Shown: positions 1 to 5,604 of the stretch, one piece after another
Layout of the letters: each line of letters opens with the position of its first letter
Position numbering within the stretch: the stretch's first letter is position 1
Assembly: GCA_033857955.1 (NCBI GenBank)
Contig: JAWVCW010000032.1
Span: forward strand, 1-7,220
DNA length: 7,220 nt
Reading direction: 5' to 3'
Source of the DNA: Gaiellasilicea sp033857955
Lineage (GTDB): Bacteria; Actinomycetota; Thermoleophilia; Gaiellales; Gaiellaceae
Made by a program: the position numbers and the translations under genes
Notes under the pieces: generated by a model
The model's database searches: none
Told to the model about the DNA's origin: nothing
Seen by the model: only the letters and a program-made list of their open reading frames with translations

Positions 1-155
1 GCGATCGTCTGGGCCGGGTAGGAGCCGGCGGCGACCTCGACCGTGGCGCCCGGGGCGGCGACGCGGTAGGCGCGGTCGAAGCTCTTGCAGGGCGCCGCCT
101 GGGTGCAGGCGTTGCTGTCGGAGCCGCTCACCGAGAGATACGCGCTGGCCGAGCC
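1..155 (-). repeat. Duplicated segment, copy 1 (beta-helix start)
   Basis: These 155 bases align without any gap to 3429-3583 with about 31 mismatches counted by eye (about 80% DNA identity). The segment encodes the junction after the last FnIII domain and the first 49 residues of the beta-helix domain. The similarity presumably continues past the window edge. Confidence 0.8.
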
Positions 156-2252
156 TCCCGACGAACAGGCGGTTGTGGCGGCGGTGATCGAGGGCCTGGT
201 GGAGCGGTTGCCGGCGGCGTCGTAGCCGTCCACGGCAAGGGAATAGTTGGTGCCGCAGGCCAGGCCGCTGAAGCTGTAGCTCGTGCCGGTGCCGCTGGAG
301 ACGAGCGTCCCGTCCCGGTAGCGGCCGTAACCGCTGACCCCGACGTTGTCGCTCGACGCGGTCCAGCTGAGCGTGATCGAAGTCTGCGTCTGACCACTCG
401 CCACCAACCCAGCCGGAGCAGTCGGCGCCTGCGTGTCGCCCGACCCGGAGCAGGCGGCAGTCGAGGTCGTCCCGGTCGCCTGCGCGCCGTCAGATGCGTT
501 GCCGGCCGCGTCGTAGGCCTCGATCGCGAACGTGTAGCTCGTCCCGCACGTGAGGCCGGTGTAGGTGTAGCCGGGTGTGGCGACCGTCGCGATGCTGACG
601 CCGTTGCGGAACAGGCTGTAGCCAGCGACGCCGACGTTGTCCGTGGACGCGTTCCAGGCGAGCGCGACCGTCGTCTGCGTCGTTGCGCCGAAGGCCATTC
701 CCTGCGGCACGGACGGCGCCTGTGTGTCGGACGACGGAGGGCATGCAGACGTTGCGGTCGTCAGCGACGACTTGCCGCTGCGGTTGCCCGCTGCGTCGTA
801 GGCGTCCACTGCGAGCGCGTAACTGGAACCGCACGCGAGGCCGGTGAAGGTGGCGCTGGTCGACGCGCTCGAGCCGGTCGACGTGTTGTTCCGATAGAGG
901 CCGTAGCCGGTGACTCCGACATTGTCGGTCGAGGCGCCCCATGAGACGGAGATCGACGTCGTCGTCGAGCCGGTCTTCGTGAGTGCGCCGGGAGTCGAGG
1001 GAGCCGCTGTGTCGCCACCGCCGACGCATGCGCTCGTCGCAGCCGAGATCGACGTCCGGGCGGAGCGGTTTCCGGCGGCGTCGTATGCGTCGACACCGAG
1101 CGTGTAGGTCGTGCCGCACGCGAGCCCGAAGAACGAGAAGGAGAGGACGGTCGAGGAGCCGACGACGGAGCCTGCGCGGTACATGCCGTAGCCGACAACC
1201 GCGATGTTGTCCGTCGACGGCGTCCACGTCACCGCGATGCTGGACTGCGTCGAAACTGCGGTCACGAGGCCGAGCGGAGCCGTCGGCGGGAGCGCGTCGG
1301 AAGCGCCGCCGCCGCCTCCGCCGCCACCGGGGCAGGCATCGGTGGACGTCGGCGTGGAGATCCGGCCGGACCGGTCGCCGTCGGCGTCGAACGCGTCGAC
1401 TGCGAAGGTGTAGGAGCGGCCGCACTGGAGCCCCGTAAGCGTGATCGACACCGCGGTGACGTTGAGCACGAAGGAGCCGTCGGTGTAGACCCCGTAGCCC
1501 GCTACGGACCCAGCCGCCGCAGTCCAGCGGAGCGTGATGCTCGAGGTGGACCGCGCGGTGACAAGAAGCGAGGTCGGGCCGGCCGGACCTGCGGCTGCAG
1601 CCGTTCGTGTGCGAGGGACCCGTGCGAGGTAGCTACCGAGAGGGCTGGTAGCGCCCGGCGCCGAGCCGACCCCGAGGTCGAGAGCGGAGTCTGCGGCTGC
1701 GTAGGCCACGCCGGCACGCCACGCTGCGCGTCCCGAGGCGCTCCCCTTCAGAGGCAGGATGGCGACGATGCGGCTGCGCTTGGCGCCGCTGCCGCGGAGC
1801 ATCCGAAGCTGATTGGGCGTGCGGAGGCGGATGACCACGTAGTCGACCAGCGAGCGACGCGCGAGCTTCACCGCGGCTGCAGGGGTCAGGGCGAGAGCGG
1901 CGCACGTACGCAGAACGCCAGACGTGGAGGCGCACGCCTTCTTGGGCGCAACGCGCTTCGGTGCGATCACCGTCAGATGAGCACGCTTCGCCGCGACGGC
2001 CAGCCGCTGCAGCGATTTCTGCGAAAGCTTGGTCGCGACGATCGCGGTGACGCCATGGCTCGCCAGCCAGTTGAGCTGCTGCTGCTTGACCACCTTGACC
2101 GAGTCGGGCAGAGCGAGCGCCCAGACCTGCCCAGCGGGGGCGGACGCGGCGGCCGAGCCGCTGGACGGCGCGGCGACCGCCAGAATGGCGGCGAGGATCG
2201 AACCAAGCAGGGCGACACCGATACGCCTGCAAGGGAGTGCGGCTCTCCACAT
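1..2252 (-). CDS. Secreted five-FnIII / parallel beta-helix protein (C-terminus outside window)
   Basis: Reading is open from the ATG at 2252 to base 1 (750 codons plus 2 bases); the stop lies outside. The start is fixed by an in-frame TAG at 2264-2262 and by an AGGAG six bases upstream. Layout: signal peptide about 1-36 (RR near the N-terminus, hydrophobic 11-28, Ala-rich cleavage zone); an unrecognised domain about 38-216 with alternating predicted strands and helices and a conserved Cys pair (C107, C117); five FnIII domains at about 223-306, 321-409, 414-504, 509-601 and 606-696, with a Gly8 linker (309-316) between the first two; then the start of a beta-helix/DUF1565-like domain from about 702 (YLSVSGSDSNAC, APCKSF). 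No catalytic site is visible in the part seen. It is a paralog of the gene at 2495-4555, about 63% identical over the N-terminal domain (counted by eye). It is probably exported, with the FnIII domains as spacers or carbohydrate/cell-wall binders; substrate unknown. Confidence 0.9.
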   Translation of the reverse strand, partial: MWRAALPCRRIGVALLGSILAAILAVAAPSSGSAAASAPAGQVWALALPDSVKVVKQQQLNWLASHGVTAIVATKLSQKSLQRLAVAAKRAHLTVIAPKRVAPKKACASTSGVLRTCAALALTPAAAVKLARRSLVDYVVIRLRTPNQLRMLRGSGAKRSRIVAILPLKGSASGRAAWRAGVAYAAADSALDLGVGSAPGATSPLGSYLARVPRTRTAAAAGPAGPTSLLVTARSTSSITLRWTAAAGSVAGYGVYTDGSFVLNVTAVSITLTGLQCGRSYTFAVDAFDADGDRSGRISTPTSTDACPGGGGGGGGASDALPPTAPLGLVTAVSTQSSIAVTWTPSTDNIAVVGYGMYRAGSVVGSSTVLSFSFFGLACGTTYTLGVDAYDAAGNRSARTSISAATSACVGGGDTAAPSTPGALTKTGSTTTSISVSWGASTDNVGVTGYGLYRNNTSTGSSASTSATFTGLACGSSYALAVDAYDAAGNRSGKSSLTTATSACPPSSDTQAPSVPQGMAFGATTQTTVALAWNASTDNVGVAGYSLFRNGVSIATVATPGYTYTGLTCGTSYTFAIEAYDAAGNASDGAQATGTTSTAACSGSGDTQAPTAPAGLVASGQTQTSITLSWTASSDNVGVSGYGRYRDGTLVSSGTGTSYSFSGLACGTNYSLAVDGYDAAGNRSTRPSITAATTACSSGGSASAYLSVSGSDSNACTQAAPCKSFDRAYRVAAPGATVEVAAGSYPAQTI
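165..1586 (-). repeat. Five tandem FnIII domain repeats inside the CDS
   Basis: The repeats lie at about 1586-1335, 1292-1026, 1013-741, 728-450 and 437-165, each 84-93 codons. All carry the FnIII-like W in strand B, a GY in strand C, a G-L-x-C-G motif followed by Y-T/S/A-x-x-V/I-x-A/G-Y/F-D-A-x-G-N/D, and a closing A-C. Repeats 2-5 share the phrase DNxxVxGY. Repeat 4 is the odd one: it matches the single FnIII domain of the neighbouring paralog (3632-3911) better than its own neighbours, with about 63 of 93 residues identical by eye and the shared opening DTQAPSVPQGMAF. Repeat 1 is the most diverged, with DADGD in place of DAAGN. Confidence 0.85.
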
Positions 2253-2258
2253 TGCGTG

Positions 2259-2263
2259 CTCCT
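2259..2263 (-). promoter_or_regulatory. Shine-Dalgarno AGGAG for the CDS at 2252
   Basis: On the minus strand AGGAG stands six bases before the ATG at 2252. It overlaps an in-frame TAG (2264-2262), so the start cannot be further upstream. It is the only clear Shine-Dalgarno found for the four genes of the window; the other three starts lack one. Confidence 0.75.
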
Positions 2264-2312
2264 AGGGATGGCTTTGGCTGGCGCATCCGATATCGGGCCG
2301 CACTTGCGGATC

Positions 2313-2358
2313 GGTGATGACTCGAACGGGTGATCACGTTGCCACAAAGGTAATCACC
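2313..2358. promoter_or_regulatory. Three GGTNATNAC elements, possible operator
   Basis: The 9-mer GGTNATNAC occurs at 2313-2321 (GGTGATGAC), 2329-2337 (GGTGATCAC) and 2349-2357 (GGTAATCAC), with starts 16 and 20 bases apart, 60-106 bases upstream of the ATG at 2252. The middle one contains the perfect 8-base palindrome GTGATCAC. A possible minus-strand -10 box, TACCTT (2352-2347), overlaps the third element. They could be repeated half-sites for a dimeric regulator. Alternatively, in the leader RNA the GGTGAT of the third element could pair with the ATCACC of either other one. No binding protein can be named. Confidence 0.35.
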
Positions 2359-2494
2359 GGTCAGGCTGAGATGGGTACCGGCGCCGGCCGCTCGTCTTGC
2401 GCGAGCCGACGCGTATGTGCCATCCGCGTGGAGCACCGCGGGCGGGCTCTCGTCAAGACAAACGCACACCCCCGGCGGCCGCCGAAGGGCTTGG

Positions 2495-4555
2495 TTAGCG
2501 TTCGTCGGCGCCGGCGTCGGGGGTGCCGGAGCGGGTCTTGCCGTCGATGTCGGTGGTGGGGTAGCTGCTCGGGTCGCCGGCATTGATGGCGGCAGCGGCG
2601 ACGAGAAGGTGGAGATTGCTGAGCGGATTGAGGAAGCCGTACGGGGCGTTCTTGTTGGTTGCGCCGCAGGTGCCGCCGCTGAAGACGTTGTACCGCCAGA
2701 TGAGGGGTGCCCGAGGGCCGCTGCCGAGCGGTTGGGCGGTGCACATGCCGGCGGTGTAGCGGAGGATGTTGCCGGTGATCTCGACCGGGCTGCCGTCGCC
2801 TTGGCCGCCGAAGACGACGATCGGGCCGACGATCGAGTTGTAACGGATCCGGAGGCCGCTGTAGTCGCCGGCTTGGATCGAGAAGGGATTGCCGCTTTCG
2901 TAGATGAAGTTGTTCTCGATCGTGACGTTGCTTGTTTTGGGCCCGAAGCCGTACCAGCTGACGTGGATGTTGGAGGTGGCGGACGACGGGCTCTTAGTGG
3001 CGCATTCGCGGAAGGTGCTGTTGCGGATCGTGATCCCGTTGCCGCCGCCGATCTGGAGGCATTCGGTGTGTTGGCCGCTGGAGGCTGCCTGCCAGTCTTC
3101 GAAGAGGACACCGTCGATGACGATGTTGGTGGGGGCGACGTTGACCCCGGACTGAGCGCTGATCTGTGAGTGGTAGCCACAGACGCCGCAGTGGACGCGG
3201 CCGCCGATCAGGGAAACATTGGAAGAGCCCTCGATGAAGATCCCGAGCAGGTCGAGGTTACGGAAGGTGACATCGTGGGCGCTGGTCTTGGTCGAGGCGC
3301 TGTTGTTGACGCTCAGGTCGCGGATCTCGAGGTGGTCGGCGAGAACGGTCAGATCAGCGAGGACGACGCTGGCGCCGCCGGCGGGCCGGAAGACGACGTC
3401 GCTGCCCGACGTTTTCGAGCTGTCGGTCGCGATCGTCTGAGCCGGGTAAGTGCCACCGGCAACCTCGACGATCGCGCCGGCAGCGGCCACCCGGTAGCCA
3501 CGATTGAAGCTCTTGCAGGGCGCCGACTGGCTGCAGGCGTTGCTGTCCGAACCGCTTGGCGACAGGTAGACATTGGCCGAGCCTGCTGGAGGAGCCGGGC
3601 CTGCTGGAGGAGGCGAGCCCACCGGGGTCAGACACGCAACCGTCGCGGTCGAACCAGTGGCCTCGGCCCGGTTGGACACGTTCCCGGCGGCATCGTATGC
3701 CACGAGGGCGAACGTGTAGCTCTTCCCACAGACCAGTCTGGTGAAGGTGTATCCGGGCTTTTTCACGGTCGCGACGGCGGCGCCGTTGCGGAAGAGGCGA
3801 TAGCCACTGACGCCGACGTTGTCGCGCGCCGCCTTCCAGACGAGCGAGACCGTCTTCCGCGTCTTGCCGGAGAAGGCCATTCCCTGCGGCACCGAGGGCG
3901 CCTGCGTGTCGGCCTGACTTGTCTTCTTGGAGCGCGGAAGGAAGGAGAGATAGCCGTCCAGGGCCCCGGAGGCGGCAGGTGCGGAGTTGACAGCGAGGTC
4001 CAGCGCCGGGTCCGTCGTCGCGTACGAGATTCCCGCACGCCAGGCCGAGCGACCTGCAGCGGTGGCTCGGAGCGGAAGCACGGCGACGATGCGGCTGCGT
4101 GTCGCGCCGCTGCCGCGGAGCGTGCGTAGCTCCAACGGTGTCCGCACGTACACGACGACGTAGTCGACGAGCGAGCGGCGGGCGAGCCTGACGGCGGCTG
4201 TCGGAGCTGCCGCGAGCGCGGCGCAGCGACGGAGCGCACCGGTGGTCGATTTGCAGGCCGAGCGCGGGGTCGCGACCGAGGGCGCGATCACGTTCAGGCG
4301 CGCCCGCTTGGCTGCGGCAACGAGCCGGATGAGCGAGCTCCGCGGGAGGCGCACCGCAACGACCGTCGTGACACGACGGCCGGCGAGCCAAGTGAGCTGG
4401 CTCTGCGTCACGTTCTTGACCGAGCTCGGCAGGGCGAGCCCCCAGACCTGGCCTGCCGGAGCGACGGCGCTGGAAGCGCGCGCCCCCGGAATCAGCAGCA
4501 GTCCTGCCGCAATGAGGGCAAGGACAACGGGTGGGTGAACTCGTCTGCAGAGCAT
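2495..4555 (-). CDS. Secreted FnIII / parallel beta-helix protein
   Basis: Complete, 686 aa, ATG at 4555 and TAA at 2497-2495. Layout: signal peptide about 1-27 (hydrophobic 10-22, likely cut after ARA); an unrecognised domain about 32-212 shared with the next gene, with the Cys pair C101/C111 and its strongest blocks LARRSLVDYVV (124-134) and LRGSGA (146-151); one FnIII domain 216-308; a Pro/Gly linker 309-327; a right-handed parallel beta-helix domain about 328-686. The last begins DUF1565-like (YLSPSGSDSNAC, APCKSF) and shows successive short strands such as NIVIDGVLF, GITIRNSTF, NVTIENNFI, LRIRYNSIV and VEITGNIL. It ends with DIDGKTR...PDAGADE, a usual closing of such domains. H496-T-E lies on one coil and H455-C-G-V-C is unusual. 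Such folds include pectate-lyase-like enzymes and adhesins; activity cannot be told from sequence. No Shine-Dalgarno precedes the ATG. Confidence 0.92.
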   Translation of the reverse strand: MLCRRVHPPVVLALIAAGLLLIPGARASSAVAPAGQVWGLALPSSVKNVTQSQLTWLAGRRVTTVVAVRLPRSSLIRLVAAAKRARLNVIAPSVATPRSACKSTTGALRRCAALAAAPTAAVRLARRSLVDYVVVYVRTPLELRTLRGSGATRSRIVAVLPLRATAAGRSAWRAGISYATTDPALDLAVNSAPAASGALDGYLSFLPRSKKTSQADTQAPSVPQGMAFSGKTRKTVSLVWKAARDNVGVSGYRLFRNGAAVATVKKPGYTFTRLVCGKSYTFALVAYDAAGNVSNRAEATGSTATVACLTPVGSPPPAGPAPPAGSANVYLSPSGSDSNACSQSAPCKSFNRGYRVAAAGAIVEVAGGTYPAQTIATDSSKTSGSDVVFRPAGGASVVLADLTVLADHLEIRDLSVNNSASTKTSAHDVTFRNLDLLGIFIEGSSNVSLIGGRVHCGVCGYHSQISAQSGVNVAPTNIVIDGVLFEDWQAASSGQHTECLQIGGGNGITIRNSTFRECATKSPSSATSNIHVSWYGFGPKTSNVTIENNFIYESGNPFSIQAGDYSGLRIRYNSIVGPIVVFGGQGDGSPVEITGNILRYTAGMCTAQPLGSGPRAPLIWRYNVFSGGTCGATNKNAPYGFLNPLSNLHLLVAAAAINAGDPSSYPTTDIDGKTRSGTPDAGADER
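3429..3583 (-). repeat. Duplicated segment, copy 2 (beta-helix start)
   Basis: Gap-free partner of bases 1-155 at about 80% DNA identity by eye. It encodes the first turns of the beta-helix domain of the 686-aa paralog. Similarity between the two genes also covers the FnIII domain (3632-3911 against 450-728) and the N-terminal domain (3920-4462 against 1605-2141). Confidence 0.8.
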
Positions 4556-4567
4556 CCGGTATTGGAG

Positions 4568-4596
4568 ACGGTATCCGGCTGGGGGGGATCACTCAA
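4568..4596 (-). promoter_or_regulatory. Candidate promoter for the 686-aa gene
   Basis: On the minus strand TTGAGT (4596-4591) and TACCGT (4573-4568) stand 17 bases apart, matching TTGACA and TANNNT in part. Transcription would begin around 4561, leaving a leader of only a few bases before the ATG at 4555, which fits the missing Shine-Dalgarno. The spacer contains a G7 run on the plus strand (4581-4587). This is a pattern match only. Confidence 0.35.
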
Positions 4597-4617
4597 AAGG
4601 GGGAACCCAACTCTCGC

Positions 4618-4623
4618 TAGGCT
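4618..4623 (+). promoter_or_regulatory. Candidate -10 box TAGGCT for the glycosyltransferase
   Basis: TAGGCT fits TANNNT and ends eight bases before the ATG at 4632, so a transcript would begin at or next to the start codon (leaderless). No -35 box is recognisable and no Shine-Dalgarno lies close to the ATG; the nearest purine run, at about 4594-4604, is too far away. The arrangement repeats at 5590-5595. Confidence 0.35.
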
Positions 4624-4631
4624 CGCCCTCT

Positions 4632-5543
4632 ATGGCCCGGATCGATGTCGTCGTCGTAACCTACAAGAGCGGTGAGACGGTCCGCGGTGCGTTGGCGCCG
4701 TTTGCGGGTAAAGATTTTGTACGCGTTTTAGTGGTCGACAACGCTTCGGGCGATTCGACGCTGGACGTCCTCTCGACGCTCCCTGTCGAGACGATCGCGC
4801 TGGAGGACAATGGTGGCTTCGCGCACGGCTGCAACGCCGGCGCCGCCGCGGGGAGTTCGCCGTACGTCCTTTTCCTGAATCCGGACGCGCGGATCGAGGC
4901 CGAAGCGGTGCAGACGCTCGCGGACGCCATGGAGGCCGACGCGAGGATCGGAGCCACGGCACCCAGGATCCTGGAACCCGGCGGCTCACCCGACTATTCC
5001 CTCCGCCGCTTCCCGCGCCTACGGTCGACCTATGCCCAGGCGCTCTTCCTACACCGGCTGTTTCCCGATGCCGCCTGGGTCGACGAGGTGATCCGCGAGC
5101 CCTCGGTCTACGAGCGGCCCGGCACCGTCGAGTGGGTCTCGGGCGCGTGCTTCCTCGTGCGCCGGACCGTGCTCGAGCAGATCGGAGGGCTCGACGAGAG
5201 CTTCTTCCATTACAGCGAGGACATGGACGTCTGCGCGCGGATCTGGAAGGCGGGCTACGAGGTGCGCTACGTGCCGGCTGCCGTCGGCGAGCACGAGGGA
5301 GGTGCGTCCGCGCCCCGCTCGAGCCTGCTCCCGATCCTCGCCGCAAGCCGCATCCGGTACGCGAAAAAGCACGACCGGCCGCTCGTTGCGCTGCTCGGTC
5401 GCGTCGGCGTCGCACTCGGCTCGGCGACACACGCAATCGTCTCGAAGGGCGGCTGGGCGGGCCGCCGCGGCCACCTTCGCGCGCTCGCGGTCGCGCTGAG
5501 CCCCCTACCTTCCGACCCTAGCCATCTGATGAGGCGTCGCTGA
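4632..5543 (+). CDS. Family 2 glycosyltransferase, rhamnosyltransferase-like
   Basis: Complete, 303 aa, ATG at 4632, TGA at 5541-5543. It is a GT-A fold enzyme of family GT2 (COG1216 type), expected to move a sugar from a nucleotide-sugar to a glycan or lipid-linked acceptor at the inner face of the membrane. Motifs in order: VVVTYKS (7-13), VVDNASGD (34-41, nucleotide binding), NGGFAHGCNAG (60-70), FLNPDA (81-86, standing where the DXD metal motif sits), EWVSGACFLVRR (167-178) and GGLDESFFHYSEDMDV (185-200, with the likely acceptor-side catalytic E196/D197). H221 in GEHEGG also fits this group. The last 70 residues are basic with a mildly hydrophobic stretch (about 250-270), perhaps a membrane contact; there is no clear transmembrane helix. 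The ATG is preferred because the family core begins right after it. Rhamnose as donor is a guess from resemblance to WbbL-like enzymes. It is followed 61 bases later by the asparagine synthase. Confidence 0.92.
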   Translation: MARIDVVVVTYKSGETVRGALAPFAGKDFVRVLVVDNASGDSTLDVLSTLPVETIALEDNGGFAHGCNAGAAAGSSPYVLFLNPDARIEAEAVQTLADAMEADARIGATAPRILEPGGSPDYSLRRFPRLRSTYAQALFLHRLFPDAAWVDEVIREPSVYERPGTVEWVSGACFLVRRTVLEQIGGLDESFFHYSEDMDVCARIWKAGYEVRYVPAAVGEHEGGASAPRSSLLPILAASRIRYAKKHDRPLVALLGRVGVALGSATHAIVSKGGWAGRRGHLRALAVALSPLPSDPSHLMRRR

Positions 5544-5589
5544 GCTGAGATCTGATCGTCCGGGCGTCGAAGGGGCGCCTCGCTGCGAC

Positions 5590-5595
5590 TAGGGT
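5590..5595 (+). promoter_or_regulatory. Candidate -10 box TAGGGT for the asparagine synthase
   Basis: TAGGGT ends nine bases before the GTG at 5605, so transcription would begin near 5602-5605 (leaderless). TCGAAG at 5567-5572 is a poor -35 match at a 17-base spacing. The TAG of the box is also the in-frame stop that limits the start of the coding region. Cotranscription with the glycosyltransferase is equally possible, since I see no terminator in 5544-5589. Confidence 0.35.
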
Positions 5596-5604
5596 ATTTG
5601 CAGA

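Larger units (their letters stand above)
2253..2494. other. Intergenic gap between the two paralogs
   Basis: This 242-base gap separates the stop of the upstream paralog (2495) from the start of the downstream one (2252). Besides the Shine-Dalgarno and the three GGTNATNAC elements it holds a perfect 10-base palindrome CCGATATCGG (2287-2296), a short inverted repeat CCGCA-CT-TGCGG (2298-2309), and a GC-only palindrome CGGCGGCCGCCG (2473-2484) shortly after the upstream stop. The last is followed by no real T tract, so I do not call a terminator. The gap size suggests that the downstream paralog has its own promoter. Confidence 0.5.

Noticed and set aside
165..1586. The regular repeats of the left gene as a CRISPR or satellite array
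   Set aside because: The repeat period is about 280 bases, the units are diverged in DNA but keep one protein pattern in frame, and there are no short identical repeats with unique spacers. They are FnIII domains.
2470..2488. GC-only palindrome CGGCGGCCGCCG after the stop of the 686-aa gene as a terminator
   Set aside because: A perfect palindrome leaves only a short stem with a loop of at least four bases, and no T tract follows on the minus strand. Such GC palindromes occur easily in this composition.
1633..3180. A 515-codon minus-strand open frame bridging the two secreted-protein genes
   Set aside because: It crosses the end of one gene, the gap and the start of the other in a different frame. 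The composition is Arg/Ser/Pro/Ala-rich and low in complexity, while the overlapped frames carry clear domains and paralogy.
2417..4129. Plus-strand open frames of 250 and 319 codons opposite the 686-aa gene
   Set aside because: They are antisense shadows of a gene whose FnIII and beta-helix domains are certain. Their Gly/Val/Ala/Asp-rich products are what high-GC complement frames give.
3354..4592. A 412-codon minus-strand open frame overlapping the start of the 686-aa gene
   Set aside because: It is frame-shifted relative to the paralog-conserved frame and lacks a signal peptide or any domain. The +1 product is Arg/Pro-rich noise.
5544..5604. A terminator between the glycosyltransferase and the asparagine synthase
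   Set aside because: I found no stem of useful length followed by T residues; the only repeats are short, such as AGATCT and distant AGGCG/CGCCT. The two genes may therefore be cotranscribed.
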